A DNA stretch of 64,000 bases, from assembly GCF_010894405.1 (NCBI RefSeq), contig NZ_JAAIYA010000007.1, positions 496,001 through 560,000 on the forward strand, in the 5' to 3' direction. This stretch comes from Pyxidicoccus caerfyrddinensis. GTDB taxonomy: Bacteria > Myxococcota > Myxococcia > Myxococcales > Myxococcaceae. Position 1 is the first letter of the stretch, and every line of letters begins with the position of its first letter. Below the pieces are notes generated by a model, which ran no database searches, had not been told where the DNA came from, and was given only the letters and a program-made list of their open reading frames with translations. Shown in pieces: positions 7,234-16,415 of this stretch. Both the position numbers and the translations under genes were made by a program.

Positions 7234-9198
7234 ATGGCCCCGACCCAAGATGACCTCATCCCCCCGAAGGAGCAGTTCAGCCGCACCTCGCACGTGAAGA
7301 GCCTGGAGGACTACCAGCGCCTCTACAAGAAGAGCCTGGAAGAGCCCGAGGCCTTCTGGGGCGAGATGGCCCAGCAGCTCACCTGGTTCCACAAGCCGGA
7401 CACCGTGCTCGACGTGGACGCGGAGCAGGTGGACTTCTCGTGGTTCGGCGGCGGCAAGCTCAACGTCGCCTTCAACTGCGTGGACCGCCACGCCAAGGCG
7501 CGCCCCGGCAAGCCCGCCATCATCTGGGCGAAGAACGAGCCCGGCGAGTACCAGGTCATCACCTTCCGAGACTTGCAGCACCACGTGGGCCGCGTGGCCA
7601 ACGTGCTCAAGGCCCACGGCGTGCGCAAGGGCGACCGCGTCTGCATCTACCTGCCCATGGTGCCGGAGTTGGCGTACACCATGCTCGCCTGTGCCCGCAT
7701 CGGCGCGGTGCACTCGGTGGTGTTCGCCGGCTTCTCGTCGGAGTCGCTGCGCGAGCGCATCCTCGACTCGGGCGCGAAGGTGCTCGTCACCGCCAACGAG
7801 GGCCCGCGCGGCCCCAAGTTCGTGCCCACCAAGGCCATCGCCGACGAGGCGGTGGAGGGCCTCACCCAGGTGGAGTCCATCCTCGTCGTGCGCCGCACCG
7901 CCAAGGAGGTGCCCATGCGCTCGGGCCGCGACGCCTGGCTGGACGTGGAGATGTCCAGGCACCGCGGCACCTGTCCCGCCGAGTGGATGGACGCCGAGGA
8001 CCCGCTCTTCATCCTCTACACCTCCGGCTCCACCGGGAAGCCGAAGGGTGTGCTGCACACCACCGGCGGCTACCTCACCTACGCGGCCACCACGTTCCGC
8101 TACGTCTTCGACATCCAGCCGGACGACGTGCACTTCTGCGCCGCGGACCTGGGCTGGGTGACGGGCCACAGCTACATCCTCTACGGGCCGCTGGCGACGG
8201 GCACCACCACCGTCATGTTCGAGTCCACGCCCACGTACCCCAACGCGAGCCGGCTCTGGCAGGTGGTGGACGACCTCAAGGCCACCATCCTCTACACCGC
8301 GCCCACCGCGCTGCGCGCCCTCATCAAGGAGGGCGACGGCTTCGTGAAGAAGTCCTCGCGCAAGACGCTGCGCCTGCTCGGCTCGGTGGGCGAGCCCATC
8401 AACCCCGAGGTGTGGCGCTGGTACCACGACGTGGTGGGCGAGGGCCGCTGCCCCGTGGTGGACACCTGGTGGCAGACGGAGACGGGCGGCATCCTCATCG
8501 CCCCGCTGCCGGGTGCCACCCCGTGCAAGCCCGGCTCGGCCACCCTGCCCTTCTTCGGCGTGGAGCCGGTGCTGGTGGACGACGAGGGCCGCGTGATTGA
8601 AGGCAACGGCGTCAGCGGCAACCTGTGCCTGGCGCGCTCGTGGCCCGGGCAGGCGCGCACGCTGTACGGCCACCACCAGCGCTTCGTGGAGACGTACTAC
8701 TCGCGCTTCCCCACGCTGTACTTCACGGGTGACGGCTGCCGGCGCGACGAGGACGGCTACTACTGGATTACGGGCCGCGTGGACGACGTGCTCAACGTGT
8801 CCGGCCACCGCCTGGGCACCGCCGAAGTGGAGAGCGCGCTGGTGGCCCACGAGTCCGTCGCCGAGGCCGCCGTGGTGGGCTTCCCGCATGACCTCAAGGG
8901 CACCGGCGTGTGCGCCTTCGTCACCATGAAGCCGGACTGGGCGGAGGCGTCGCCGGAGCAGATGGTGGGCGCGCTGAAGGAGCAGGTGCGCCACGTCATC
9001 GGCCCCATCGCCACGCCGGACCGTGTGGTGCTGGTCAATGGCCTGCCCAAGACGCGCTCCGGGAAGATTCTGCGGCGCATGCTGCGCAAGATTGCGTCCG
9101 GAGAGACGGACAACCTGGGCGACGCCAGCACCCTGGCGGACCCGGCCGTGCTCGATGAGCTGCTCACCAAGGGCGTCCCCCCGCAGGCCAAGCGATGA
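7234..9198 (+). CDS. acs: acetyl-CoA synthetase
   Basis: A 654-residue AMP-forming acetate-CoA ligase of normal length. It converts acetate, ATP and CoA to acetyl-CoA via acetyl-AMP. Visible motifs are [11 protein letters not shown] (P-loop), [35 protein letters not shown] (hinge and A8 region) and the C-terminal [11 protein letters not shown] carrying the catalytic lysine that is the usual acetylation target. A ribosome site (AAGGATG) precedes the ATG. It lies between the porin and the DUF485/ActP transporter genes, with gaps of 14-15 bp, so acetate uptake and activation are co-expressed. Confidence 0.97.
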   Translation: MAPTQDDLIPPKEQFSRTSHVKSLEDYQRLYKKSLEEPEAFWGEMAQQLTWFHKPDTVLDVDAEQVDFSWFGGGKLNVAFNCVDRHAKARPGKPAIIWAKNEPGEYQVITFRDLQHHVGRVANVLKAHGVRKGDRVCIYLPMVPELAYTMLACARIGAVHSVVFAGFSSESLRERILDSGAKVLVTANEGPRGPKFVPTKAIADEAVEGLTQVESILVVRRTAKEVPMRSGRDAWLDVEMSRHRGTCPAEWMDAEDPLFILYTSGSTGKPKGVLHTTGGYLTYAATTFRYVFDIQPDDVHFCAADLGWVTGHSYILYGPLATGTTTVMFESTPTYPNASRLWQVVDDLKATILYTAPTALRALIKEGDGFVKKSSRKTLRLLGSVGEPINPEVWRWYHDVVGEGRCPVVDTWWQTETGGILIAPLPGATPCKPGSATLPFFGVEPVLVDDEGRVIEGNGVSGNLCLARSWPGQARTLYGHHQRFVETYYSRFPTLYFTGDGCRRDEDGYYWITGRVDDVLNVSGHRLGTAEVESALVAHESVAEAAVVGFPHDLKGTGVCAFVTMKPDWAEASPEQMVGALKEQVRHVIGPIATPDRVVLVNGLPKTRSGKILRRMLRKIASGETDNLGDASTLADPAVLDELLTKGVPPQAKR

Positions 9199-9212
9199 GT
9201 GGAGGAACTTCG

Positions 9213-9497
9213 ATGCAGACGAATTCCCGAGAGGAAGCCCTGGAAGCGCTGGCCGCGTCACGCTGGCGCGTGGCGGCGGCGCTCACCGTGGCGATGCTGG
9301 TGGCCTACCTGGGCTTCATCCTGCTGGTGGCCTTCAACAAGCCGCTGATGGGGCAGCAAATCATCCCCGGCCTGTCCATCGGCATCGTGCTGGGGGTGCT
9401 CGTCATCCTCGCCGCGTGGCTCTTGACGGGCATCTACATCGTCTGGGCGAACGGGAAGTACGACCGGGCCCTCCACCAGTACCGGGGCAGGAAGTGA
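9213..9497 (+). CDS. DUF485 membrane protein
   Basis: A 94-residue protein with two membrane segments (about residues 20-42 and 53-78) of the DUF485 family, the usual small partner encoded directly upstream of acetate permease ActP. Its role is not established; it may help fold or regulate the symporter. The ATG at 9213 is chosen because GGAGGA lies at 9201-9206; an earlier in-frame ATG at 9195 overlaps the acs stop but lacks such a site. ActP starts 7 bp after its stop. Confidence 0.9.
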   Translation: MQTNSREEALEALAASRWRVAAALTVAMLVAYLGFILLVAFNKPLMGQQIIPGLSIGIVLGVLVILAAWLLTGIYIVWANGKYDRALHQYRGRK

Positions 9498-9504
9498 GGA
9501 CGGC

Positions 9505-11133
9505 ATGAATCCGACCACGACGGGCACGCAGCTGGGCCAGCCCAACACCACGGCCATCGTCTTCTTCCTCCTCTTCGTCGGCATCACCCTGGCGATTACC
9601 TACTGGGCGGCGCGCAAGACGAAGACGACGTCCGAGTTCTTCGCCGCGGGCGGCGGCGTCAGCGCCGTGCAGAACGGCTTCGCGCTGGCCGGCGACTTCA
9701 TGAGCGCCGCCAGCTTCCTCGGCATCGCGGGGCTCGTGGCCATGTCTGGCTTCGACGGGCTCATCTACTCGGTGGGCTGGCTGGTGGGCTGGCCGGTGGT
9801 GACGTTCCTCATCGCCGAGCCCCTGCGCAACCTGGGCAAGTACACCTTCGCGGACGTGGTGGCGTACCGGCTGAAGCAGACGCCGGTGCGCCTGTCCGCG
9901 GCGCTGGGCACGCTCGCGGTGGTGAGCTTCTATCTGATTGCGCAGATGGTGGGCGCCGGCAACCTCATCCACCTGCTCTTCGGCCTCTCGTACGAGATGG
10001 CCGTCATCATCGTGGGCGCGGTGATGATTCTGTACGTGCTCTTCGGCGGGATGATTGCCACCACGTGGGTGCAGATCGTCAAGGCGGTGTTGCTGCTAGC
10101 GGGTGCGACGGCGCTGGCCGTGGCGGTGCTCTACAAGTTCGGCTTCAACCCGGTGAACCTCTTCAACGAGGCGGCCACGCAGTACGGCGCGGAGACGCTG
10201 GCACCCGGCAAGCTGGTGGCGAGCCCCCTGGAGGCCATCTCCCTGGGCCTGGCGCTGATGTTCGGCACCGCGGGCCTGCCGCACATCCTGATGCGCTTCT
10301 ACACGGTGCCGGACGCGAAGGCGGCGCGCAGCAGCGTGTTCTACGCCACGGGGCTCATCGGCTACTTCTACCTCGTGACGTTCATCCTCGGCTTCGGCGC
10401 GTCGGTGCTGGTGGGCCGCACGGCGATTACCGGGGTGGACAAGGGCGGCAACATGGCGGCGCCCATGTTGGCGGAGGTGGTGGGCGGCACGGGCTTCCTG
10501 GGCTTCATCTCCGCGGTGGCCTTCGCCACGATTCTCGCGGTGGTGGCGGGCCTGACGTTGTCGGGCGCGGCGGCGCTGTCGCACGACTTGTGGTCCACCG
10601 TGGTGCGCAAGGGCAAGGCGCCCGAGCACGAGCAACTCAAGGTGGCGCGGCTCGCCAGCCTCCTCCTGGGAGTGCTCGCGGTGGTGCTCGGGGTCATCTT
10701 CAAGGGGCAGAACGTGGCCTTCATGGTGGGGCTGGCCTTCGCCATCGCCGCGAGCGGCAACTTCCCCGCGCTGCTCCTGTCCATGTCGTGGAAGAAGTTC
10801 ACCACGAATGGCGCGGTGGCCAGCATGCTGGTGGGTACGTTCAGCGCGGTGGTGCTCATCTTCCTGTCGCCCACGGTGCAGGTGGACCTGCTGAAGAACA
10901 CAGAGGCGTTCTTTCCGCTGAAGAACCCGGGCGTCATCACCATCCCCCTGTCCTTCGTGGTGGGCGTGGTGGTGTCGCTGCTCTTCCCGGAGCGCGAGGC
11001 CTCCGAGCGCTTCGACGAGGTGAGGCATCGGATGCACGTGGGCGCGCCCACGGAGGGCCTGCCCGCTCCGGAGGTGCCGGCTTCCACGGCCGTCGCCACG
11101 CCGCCGGCGGTGGTGCACCCGAGCAAGGCCTGA
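9505..11133 (+). CDS. actP: cation/acetate symporter
   Basis: A 542-residue sodium:solute symporter (SSS family) with about 13 membrane segments and normal ActP length. The N-terminal part ([46 protein letters not shown]) is the signature of ActP-type transporters; [22 protein letters not shown] is also characteristic. It imports acetate with a cation and works with the downstream-acting Acs encoded in the same operon. The last 35 residues form a Pro/Ala-rich cytoplasmic tail. It is convergent with the sigma-factor gene. Confidence 0.95.
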   Translation: MNPTTTGTQLGQPNTTAIVFFLLFVGITLAITYWAARKTKTTSEFFAAGGGVSAVQNGFALAGDFMSAASFLGIAGLVAMSGFDGLIYSVGWLVGWPVVTFLIAEPLRNLGKYTFADVVAYRLKQTPVRLSAALGTLAVVSFYLIAQMVGAGNLIHLLFGLSYEMAVIIVGAVMILYVLFGGMIATTWVQIVKAVLLLAGATALAVAVLYKFGFNPVNLFNEAATQYGAETLAPGKLVASPLEAISLGLALMFGTAGLPHILMRFYTVPDAKAARSSVFYATGLIGYFYLVTFILGFGASVLVGRTAITGVDKGGNMAAPMLAEVVGGTGFLGFISAVAFATILAVVAGLTLSGAAALSHDLWSTVVRKGKAPEHEQLKVARLASLLLGVLAVVLGVIFKGQNVAFMVGLAFAIAASGNFPALLLSMSWKKFTTNGAVASMLVGTFSAVVLIFLSPTVQVDLLKNTEAFFPLKNPGVITIPLSFVVGVVVSLLFPEREASERFDEVRHRMHVGAPTEGLPAPEVPASTAVATPPAVVHPSKA

Positions 11134-11168
11134 CTCCGCTTCGCCCTCTCACTCCTCCTCGATGGGAG

Positions 11169-11216
11169 GGCAGGGACGGGGCCCGGGTCTCCAAGGGGCC
11201 CGGGTCCCGCGCCCGT
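11169..11216. repeat. GC-rich repeat between convergent genes, possible terminator
   Basis: Between actP and the sigma-factor gene the sequence GGGCCCGGGTC occurs twice (about 11179 and 11199). Its self-complementary cores (CCCGGG, GGGCCC) can pair into a short GC hairpin on either strand. There is no clear T-run, so a bidirectional terminator role is uncertain. Confidence 0.3.
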
Positions 11217-11229
11217 CTTCGAATGAAGC

Positions 11230-12045
11230 TCAGGCCCGCGGTGCCACGGCACCGTGGAGCGCCTGCCGCACCGCCGCGCGCACGGGCGCGGGCACCTCGT
11301 CGCCGGGAATGCGGCGGCACAGGGAGACGGTGCGCTTGAGGGACTCGCAGGCCCCGGCGCAGCGCGGGCAGCGGCCCAGGTGGTCCTCGATTCGGACACA
11401 GGTGGCCTGGTCGATGTCCTGGCCGGCGTAGCCGGAGAGTTCCTGGACCAGCTCCGGGCATCCCTGGCCTCCCGCCGCCGCGTCCTCGCCGAGCAACGTG
11501 GAGAGGTGCTCGCGCAGCTGCATCCGAGCGCGGTGCAGCCGGCTCTTGAGCGCCCGCACCTCGATGCCCACCACGCGTGCGGCCTCCTCGGCGGACAGTC
11601 CCTCCACGTCCCGGAGGATGAGCGCCTCGCGGTACGTCTCGGGCAGCGCGAGGATGGCGGCCTGGAGGACCTCCCCCATCTGCCGTGCGTGCGCCTTCTC
11701 GTCGGGCGGTGGGGCTTCGACGGGCACTTCGGCCGCGCCCGGTGAGTCGAGGGGCAGGTGTTCCTCGGGCACGCCGGCCCTCCTGCGCCGCGCGCGGAAG
11801 CAGTGCGTCCTCGCGACCTGATAGAGCCATGTGGACAGCTCCGCGTCGCCACGGAAGGCGTGCAGGCCACGGAAGGCCGTCAGCAGCGTCTCCTGGAGCA
11901 CCTCCTTCGCGTCCTCCTCCGAGCCGCACATGCGCAGGCCGAAGCGGTACACCTGACGCTCGTGCCGGGCGAGCAGCGCCTCCAGCGCCTCGCCATCCCC
12001 CTCCCGGGCCGCCGCCAACAGCTCCGCTTCACTTCTCGCCGCCAT
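11230..12045 (-). CDS. ECF-type sigma factor with fused C-terminal zinc-finger domain
   Basis: A 271-residue protein. Residues about 15-90 form sigma region 2 (HERQVYRFGLRMCGSEEDAKEV, then GDAELSTWLYQVARTHCFRARRR) and about 120-180 region 4 (LPETYREALILRDVEGLSAEEAA, then LKSRLHRARMQLREHL). Ordinary ECF factors end here. This one continues with about 85 residues holding CPELVQ...ATC...IEDHLGRCPRC, the H-x3-C-x2-C core of zf-HC2 anti-sigma domains, with six cysteines in total. I infer built-in control by zinc, redox state or metal. It is divergent (118-bp gap) from the persulfide dioxygenase and sulfur-transport genes, which are plausible targets. Confidence 0.88.
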   Translation of the reverse strand: MAARSEAELLAAAREGDGEALEALLARHERQVYRFGLRMCGSEEDAKEVLQETLLTAFRGLHAFRGDAELSTWLYQVARTHCFRARRRRAGVPEEHLPLDSPGAAEVPVEAPPPDEKAHARQMGEVLQAAILALPETYREALILRDVEGLSAEEAARVVGIEVRALKSRLHRARMQLREHLSTLLGEDAAAGGQGCPELVQELSGYAGQDIDQATCVRIEDHLGRCPRCAGACESLKRTVSLCRRIPGDEVPAPVRAAVRQALHGAVAPRA

Positions 12046-12067
12046 GGGAGTCCTTCTCTCAGCCGCC

Positions 12068-12081
12068 CGGTCCGGGGACCG
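12068..12081. promoter_or_regulatory. inverted repeat in divergent intergenic region
   Basis: CGGTCC-GG-GGACCG is a 6-2-6 inverted repeat midway between the divergently transcribed sigma factor and persulfide dioxygenase genes. It could be an operator; no recognisable -35/-10 pair accompanies it. Confidence 0.25.
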
Positions 12082-12163
12082 CCTCGCGGGGGAGCAGGCG
12101 CCCTCTTCCGGCCGCCCCGATGAATCCTTTTTCCATCGGCCTGACTCTCACAGGAAGGAGGCC

Positions 12164-12874
12164 ATGACGATGCTCTTCCGACAACTCTTCGATGCCACGT
12201 CGTCGACCTATACCTATCTCATCGCCGACCTGGCCAGCCGCAAGGCGCTCCTCATCGACCCGGTCGCCGAGCAGGCGGAGCGCGACCTCACCCTGGTGCG
12301 CCATCTCGGCCTCACGCTCAGCCATGTCCTCGACACGCACGTGCACGCCGACCACGTCACGGCGTCGGGACTCCTGCGCCAGCGCACGGGCGCCACGGTG
12401 GTGGGCGGCGCGGCGGGCGCGAGCTGCGCCGACGTCCACGTGAATCACGGTGACGTGGTGCGCGTGGGAGCGGTGGAACTCCGGGTGCTCGCCACGCCGG
12501 GCCACACCGATGACAGCGTGAGCTACCTCATGGGCGACCGCATCTTCACCGGGGATGCGCTGCTCATCCGGGGCAACGGGCGCACCGACCTCCAGAACGG
12601 GAGCGCGAGCGTGCTCTACGACTCCATCACCCGGGTGCTGTTCGCCCTTCCCGACGAGACGCTCGTCTACCCCGCGCATGACTACAAGGGCCTGACGGTG
12701 ACGACGATTGGCGAGGAGAAGCGCCACAACCCGCGCGTCGCCGGCAGGAGCCGCGAGGAGTTCATCCGCATCATGGACCACCTCGGCCTGCCGAAGCCCA
12801 AGCAGCTAGACGTGGCCGTGCCAGCGAATCGCGCCTGCGGCCTCGTGCAGCCAGCCGCGCACGCGATGCAGTGA
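12164..12874 (+). CDS. MBL-fold persulfide dioxygenase (ETHE1-like)
   Basis: A 236-residue metallo-beta-lactamase-fold enzyme. The metal motif HVHADHVT (HxHxDH), the downstream PGHTDDS histidine, FTGDALLIRG and YPAHDY give the mono-iron ligand set of ETHE1-type persulfide dioxygenases, and GRTDLQNGS is the family loop after the metal site. These oxidise glutathione persulfide to sulfite and GSH. The ATG at 12164 follows AGGAAGGAG at 12152-12160; another ATG lies two codons later. Two YeeE/YedE membrane genes follow, matching the common PDO-sulfur transporter pairing. No rhodanese domain is fused. Confidence 0.9.
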   Translation: MTMLFRQLFDATSSTYTYLIADLASRKALLIDPVAEQAERDLTLVRHLGLTLSHVLDTHVHADHVTASGLLRQRTGATVVGGAAGASCADVHVNHGDVVRVGAVELRVLATPGHTDDSVSYLMGDRIFTGDALLIRGNGRTDLQNGSASVLYDSITRVLFALPDETLVYPAHDYKGLTVTTIGEEKRHNPRVAGRSREEFIRIMDHLGLPKPKQLDVAVPANRACGLVQPAAHAMQ

Positions 12875-12952
12875 GCCCGCGTGCACGGTGAACCCATTCC
12901 TCCTTCCCCGCTCCGAGCCCGGCGCGGGCCTCTCCAGTAGGGTGACCTGGCG

Positions 12953-13375
12953 ATGAACCCATTCCTCCTCTCACTCCTGGGCGGCGTCCTCATTGGCATC
13001 AGCGCCTCCCTGCTGCTCCTCTTCAACGGCCGCATCGCGGGCGTCAGCGGCATCACCGCGGGCATCGTCACGCCCGCGAGCGGTGACGTCGCCTGGCGCG
13101 CGGCCTTCGTCGGCGGCCTCGTCCTCGGAGGCGCGCTGCTGGCGGTATTCCTGCCCCGGGCGCTGGGAGCCCCGGTCGTCTCGGGTGTGGGAGTCCCCGT
13201 CCTCGCGGGTCTGTTCGTCGGCTTCGGCTCACGGCTGGGCGGAGGCTGCACCAGCGGCCACGGCGTCTGTGGCGTGGCACGCGGCGCCACGCGCTCGCTG
13301 GTGGCCACCTCCGTCTTCGTGGCCACCGGAATGGGCACCGTCTTCGTGATGCGCCACCTGATGGGAGGTGCGTGA
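12953..13375 (+). CDS. YeeE/YedE family membrane protein, first half of sulfur transporter
   Basis: A 140-residue protein with four membrane segments. The GFGSRLGGGCTSGHGVCG motif, with its conserved intramembrane cysteines, is the hallmark of the YeeE/YedE (TsuA-like) family, which carries thiosulfate or related sulfur compounds by cysteine relay. It is half the length of a fused YeeE, and the next gene supplies the other half (PmpA/PmpB-like arrangement). The stop overlaps the next ATG by one base. Confidence 0.88.
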   Translation: MNPFLLSLLGGVLIGISASLLLLFNGRIAGVSGITAGIVTPASGDVAWRAAFVGGLVLGGALLAVFLPRALGAPVVSGVGVPVLAGLFVGFGSRLGGGCTSGHGVCGVARGATRSLVATSVFVATGMGTVFVMRHLMGGA

Positions 13376-13887
13376 TGAAGGCGGTGTTGATGGCCGGGCT
13401 GGCCGGCCTGCTCTTCGCGGTGGGACTGGGCATTGGAGGGATGACGGACCCGGCCCGGGTCATGGGCTTCCTCGACGTCGCGGGCGCGTGGGACCCGAGC
13501 CTCCTCTTTCTCATGGCCGGTGCCGTTGGAACTCACGCCGTCCTGCGACGGTTCGTCCTGAGGCGGCCGCAGCCGGTGCTCGCGCCGGCCTTCCCCAAGC
13601 TGGCGCAGACGCGAGTGGACCGGAAGCTCGTCGGCGGCGCGGCCCTGTTCGGCATCGGCTGGGGGCTGGCGGGCTACTGCCCGGGGCCGGCCCTCGTCTC
13701 GGTCGCGAAGGGCGCGCCCACGGTGCTGCTCTTCGTGGCGGCCATGCTGGCGGGCATGAGCCTCTTCCGCGGGTGGGAGTCGGCCATGCTGCGGCGGAAG
13801 CCCCTCGGACCCGCGGCCGGTGGGCCTCCCATCGGCGGGCCGCGCGCTGGCGAAGGCGAACGCCAGCACGTGGGTTCCACTTCCTGA
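13375..13887 (+). CDS. YeeE/YedE family membrane protein, second half (DUF6691-type)
   Basis: A 170-residue membrane protein with about four segments and the second conserved cysteine motif, GWGLAGYCPGPALVS, of the YeeE/YedE fold. The ATG at 13375 overlaps the previous stop (TGATG) and has GGAGG at 13364-13368; a GTG three bases earlier is also open. Together with the preceding gene it should form one transporter for thiosulfate or persulfide sulfur that feeds the upstream dioxygenase. The C-terminal 30 residues are polar. Confidence 0.88.
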   Translation: MKAVLMAGLAGLLFAVGLGIGGMTDPARVMGFLDVAGAWDPSLLFLMAGAVGTHAVLRRFVLRRPQPVLAPAFPKLAQTRVDRKLVGGAALFGIGWGLAGYCPGPALVSVAKGAPTVLLFVAAMLAGMSLFRGWESAMLRRKPLGPAAGGPPIGGPRAGEGERQHVGSTS

Positions 13888-13890
13888 GCG

Positions 13891-16170
13891 TCACTCGCCG
13901 GCAGGCGCGCCCACCGTGTCGAGCTGCAGGTCGAACGAGACATCCGGAGAGTTGGGCCCGACTTGCTTCACCATCACCGCCACCGTGTTCTCCCCCGCAA
14001 CGAACACCGAAGCGGGCAGCGCCACGTCCGCCACGGCGTTGTCCAGGGAGGTGCTGGCATAGGCCGCGTGCGCCAGCCCTCCATCCACCTCGCGGCTGAA
14101 GACGCGCGTGCCGTTCACCCACACGGCCACTCCATCATCGAAGCGGATGCGCAGGGTGGCGGAGGAGATGGGGCGCGCGAGCATCACCTTCTTGCGGAAG
14201 TAGATGCTGGGCTGCGCGGAGAACGTGCGCAGCAGCACCGTGCCCTCGTCACCGTCTCCGTAGCCCAGCTCGCCAGGCCCCGTGGCCCACGCGGAGTCGT
14301 CGAAGGAGGGCAGGAACCAGTCCGGCCCGGGGTCCACGCCGCTCGCGTCATAGCGCCACACGTCTCCGAAACGGACCACGCGGCCCAGCGCGGGCAGGAA
14401 GATGGAGAACGGCCCATCGCTCACGTCCGACATGCCGGGCGCCGCGGGATGCGACACGCGCAGCAAGCCGCGAGTGGTGAGCACCTCCGGCACCCTCCAG
14501 GTGTAGCGGCCCGTGTTCGGCACCCCCGAGGCAATGGGCCTCCACGTGCTCCCCAGGTCCGGAGACCACGCGAGGTCCACCGTGGCTTCCGAGCCGGTGT
14601 CGCTCCAGCGCAAGCCCATCGGAGCACCTTCGGACAGGCTCTCTCCGCCACGCGGTGACAGGACGGTGAGCGTCGAGGTGGACGCAGTGCCCGCATCCAC
14701 CAGGCTGAAGTCATCCATGGAGAGCGTGCCCGTGGAGCGCAAGGCCAGCGCCACGCTGATGGCCACCGCGCCCGAGGGCACCGGTGGGGTGAGCCACTCG
14801 CCCTGTCTATAGCTGGTGCTCGTGGGCAGGTCCGGGCCCGCGCTCCAGGCCACCCAGCCCGAGGCCGTCCGGTAGAAGGCCCTGAAGCCGGAACGAGCCG
14901 TCGTCTTGTACCAGGCGGAGACGCGATAGCGGCGCCCCACCACGACGGAGGGAGGGCACGTGCCGAAGTCCTGGCGAATCTCCAGCCGCCGCTCGCCGCC
15001 GGTGGAGAGGCTGTTGATGGTCACCCGCTGCGCCCAGCTCCCGCTGTGCGCGTCCGTCGTCCGGTTCCAGCTTCCGGACTGCGTGCCAGCATTGGTGCGC
15101 TTCCAGCAGTCCGGGACGTTGTCGCCATCGGCGTCCACCTCCAGTGAGGGGTTCGGGAGCAGCTGCGGCCCACCGCCGTCCGGCGAACCTCCGTCCGGCA
15201 CGCCCGCGTCGGGGATACCCGCGTCCGGCACGCCCGCATCGGGAGTCCCAGCGTCAGGCACGCCCGCATCGGGAATGCCCCCATCGACGACGCCACCATC
15301 CGAGCGGACGGGCGGCTTCACGGCCCCGCCCACCACCTCATGCGCGGTGCGGACGAAGGTGCCTCGGGACACGCGCGGCGCGAGCCACGCGAGGAACGAG
15401 TCCAGCAGGGACTCGGTGATGGCATAGGTGCCGCAGCCCGAGCAGATATCGTGGAGGGAAATCATGATCCACCCTCCACCGCCGTTCTCCGCCTGGAGCA
15501 CGAGGCTCTGCAGATTGGCGAGCGTCCAGTCCGACTTGATGGAGGTGGGCGAGCGGATGCTGAACGGGTCCGCGGGAGGGACGCTCTCCGCCAGCGGACA
15601 GGAGTTGCAGCCCGTGGGGGAGCGGATGCGGCCCGTGCGGCGCGCGTTGTTGTAGTTGCAGGAGATGACCGTCTGCTTCGCCGTGGTGCTCTCCGAACCG
15701 AAGGGATAGGCGAACGAGGTGACGGGAAACCCGTAGCCCATCAGGGCCACGCGGCAGTCGCAGACCTGATGCCGCTGCTCCGCCAGGGGCAGCGGGTCCA
15801 GGTCCTCGTGGTCCAGGGTGTGTCCGCCAATCTCATGCCCTGCGGCCGCGAGCGCGCGCAGGTCGGCCAGCGTGAGGTAGCCGGCCCGGCCGATGCGCCC
15901 GGCGCTGATGTAGAACGTGGCGTGCATCCCATACTTCGCGAACAGCGGCCCGACGAGCACCTGGGTCTTCAGCGTGTCCGCGAAGGTGAAGGTGACCACC
16001 ACCTGTCCCGGCTCGAGGTCCAGCGGTGGCGTCGCCTGCGACAGCGTCACGGCGGCCACGGGAGGAAGGCGGGGCAGGCCGTGCGCGGGTGAAGCGACGA
16101 GGAGGACGGCCAGCACGCAGCACGCGGCCAGGGCCCTCGACAGGGGCATGCGGCGGGTGGGGGTCTTCAT
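13891..16170 (-). CDS. secreted modular polysaccharide deacetylase-like protein
   Basis: A 759-residue secreted protein. Signal peptide at residues 1-30; NodB-type deacetylase domain about 45-280; PDAG repeat linker about 298-332; jelly-roll-like domain about 340-495 (NPSLEVDADGDNVPDCW at its start); an Ig-like segment about 500-590; and a C-terminal galactose-binding-like domain about 610-755 (VWVNGTRVFSREVDGG). The two zinc histidines are present (GHEIGGHTLDH), but the TFDDG motif reads TFADT: the first Asp, the usual catalytic base, is Ala, while the metal-binding Asp remains. It may be an inactive carbohydrate-binding protein or use altered chemistry. The frame stays open to 16209, but the ATG at 16170 gives the signal peptide. 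Confidence 0.85.
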   Translation of the reverse strand: MKTPTRRMPLSRALAACCVLAVLLVASPAHGLPRLPPVAAVTLSQATPPLDLEPGQVVVTFTFADTLKTQVLVGPLFAKYGMHATFYISAGRIGRAGYLTLADLRALAAAGHEIGGHTLDHEDLDPLPLAEQRHQVCDCRVALMGYGFPVTSFAYPFGSESTTAKQTVISCNYNNARRTGRIRSPTGCNSCPLAESVPPADPFSIRSPTSIKSDWTLANLQSLVLQAENGGGGWIMISLHDICSGCGTYAITESLLDSFLAWLAPRVSRGTFVRTAHEVVGGAVKPPVRSDGGVVDGGIPDAGVPDAGTPDAGVPDAGIPDAGVPDGGSPDGGGPQLLPNPSLEVDADGDNVPDCWKRTNAGTQSGSWNRTTDAHSGSWAQRVTINSLSTGGERRLEIRQDFGTCPPSVVVGRRYRVSAWYKTTARSGFRAFYRTASGWVAWSAGPDLPTSTSYRQGEWLTPPVPSGAVAISVALALRSTGTLSMDDFSLVDAGTASTSTLTVLSPRGGESLSEGAPMGLRWSDTGSEATVDLAWSPDLGSTWRPIASGVPNTGRYTWRVPEVLTTRGLLRVSHPAAPGMSDVSDGPFSIFLPALGRVVRFGDVWRYDASGVDPGPDWFLPSFDDSAWATGPGELGYGDGDEGTVLLRTFSAQPSIYFRKKVMLARPISSATLRIRFDDGVAVWVNGTRVFSREVDGGLAHAAYASTSLDNAVADVALPASVFVAGENTVAVMVKQVGPNSPDVSFDLQLDTVGAPAGE
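15175..15279 (-). repeat. seven 15-bp units encoding G-x-PDA/G linker
   Basis: In the deacetylase gene, seven consecutive 15-bp units encode five-residue repeats (GIPDA, GVPDA, GTPDA and variants). This Pro-Asp-Ala-Gly linker is common in secreted myxobacterial proteins and separates the catalytic and accessory domains. Confidence 0.9.
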
Positions 16171-16415
16171 GGTGGCCGCAAGGTCGAACCCCCCGGCCCT
16201 TCCGGCCATGACCCGCCAGCGCGGGCCCTGTTGCCACCGCCCAACGCGCGGCGGCCCTTCCGCCGTGGGTCAGCCACGAGGACATGCGGCGATGCGTCTC
16301 GCCCTCCAGGGCAGGTGAGTTGACGCGAAGCACACAGCAGCGCGCGTGAGTGGAGAACCTGGGGGCTGGCCCGGCCCGGGCGCGGTATGTCGGAGACTCG
16401 GATGATGGGGGACGG

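Noticed and set aside
5998..9261. 1087-codon minus-strand open frame opposite the porin and acs genes
   Set aside because: Low-complexity His/Val/Gly-rich translation and complete overlap with acs; an antisense shadow.
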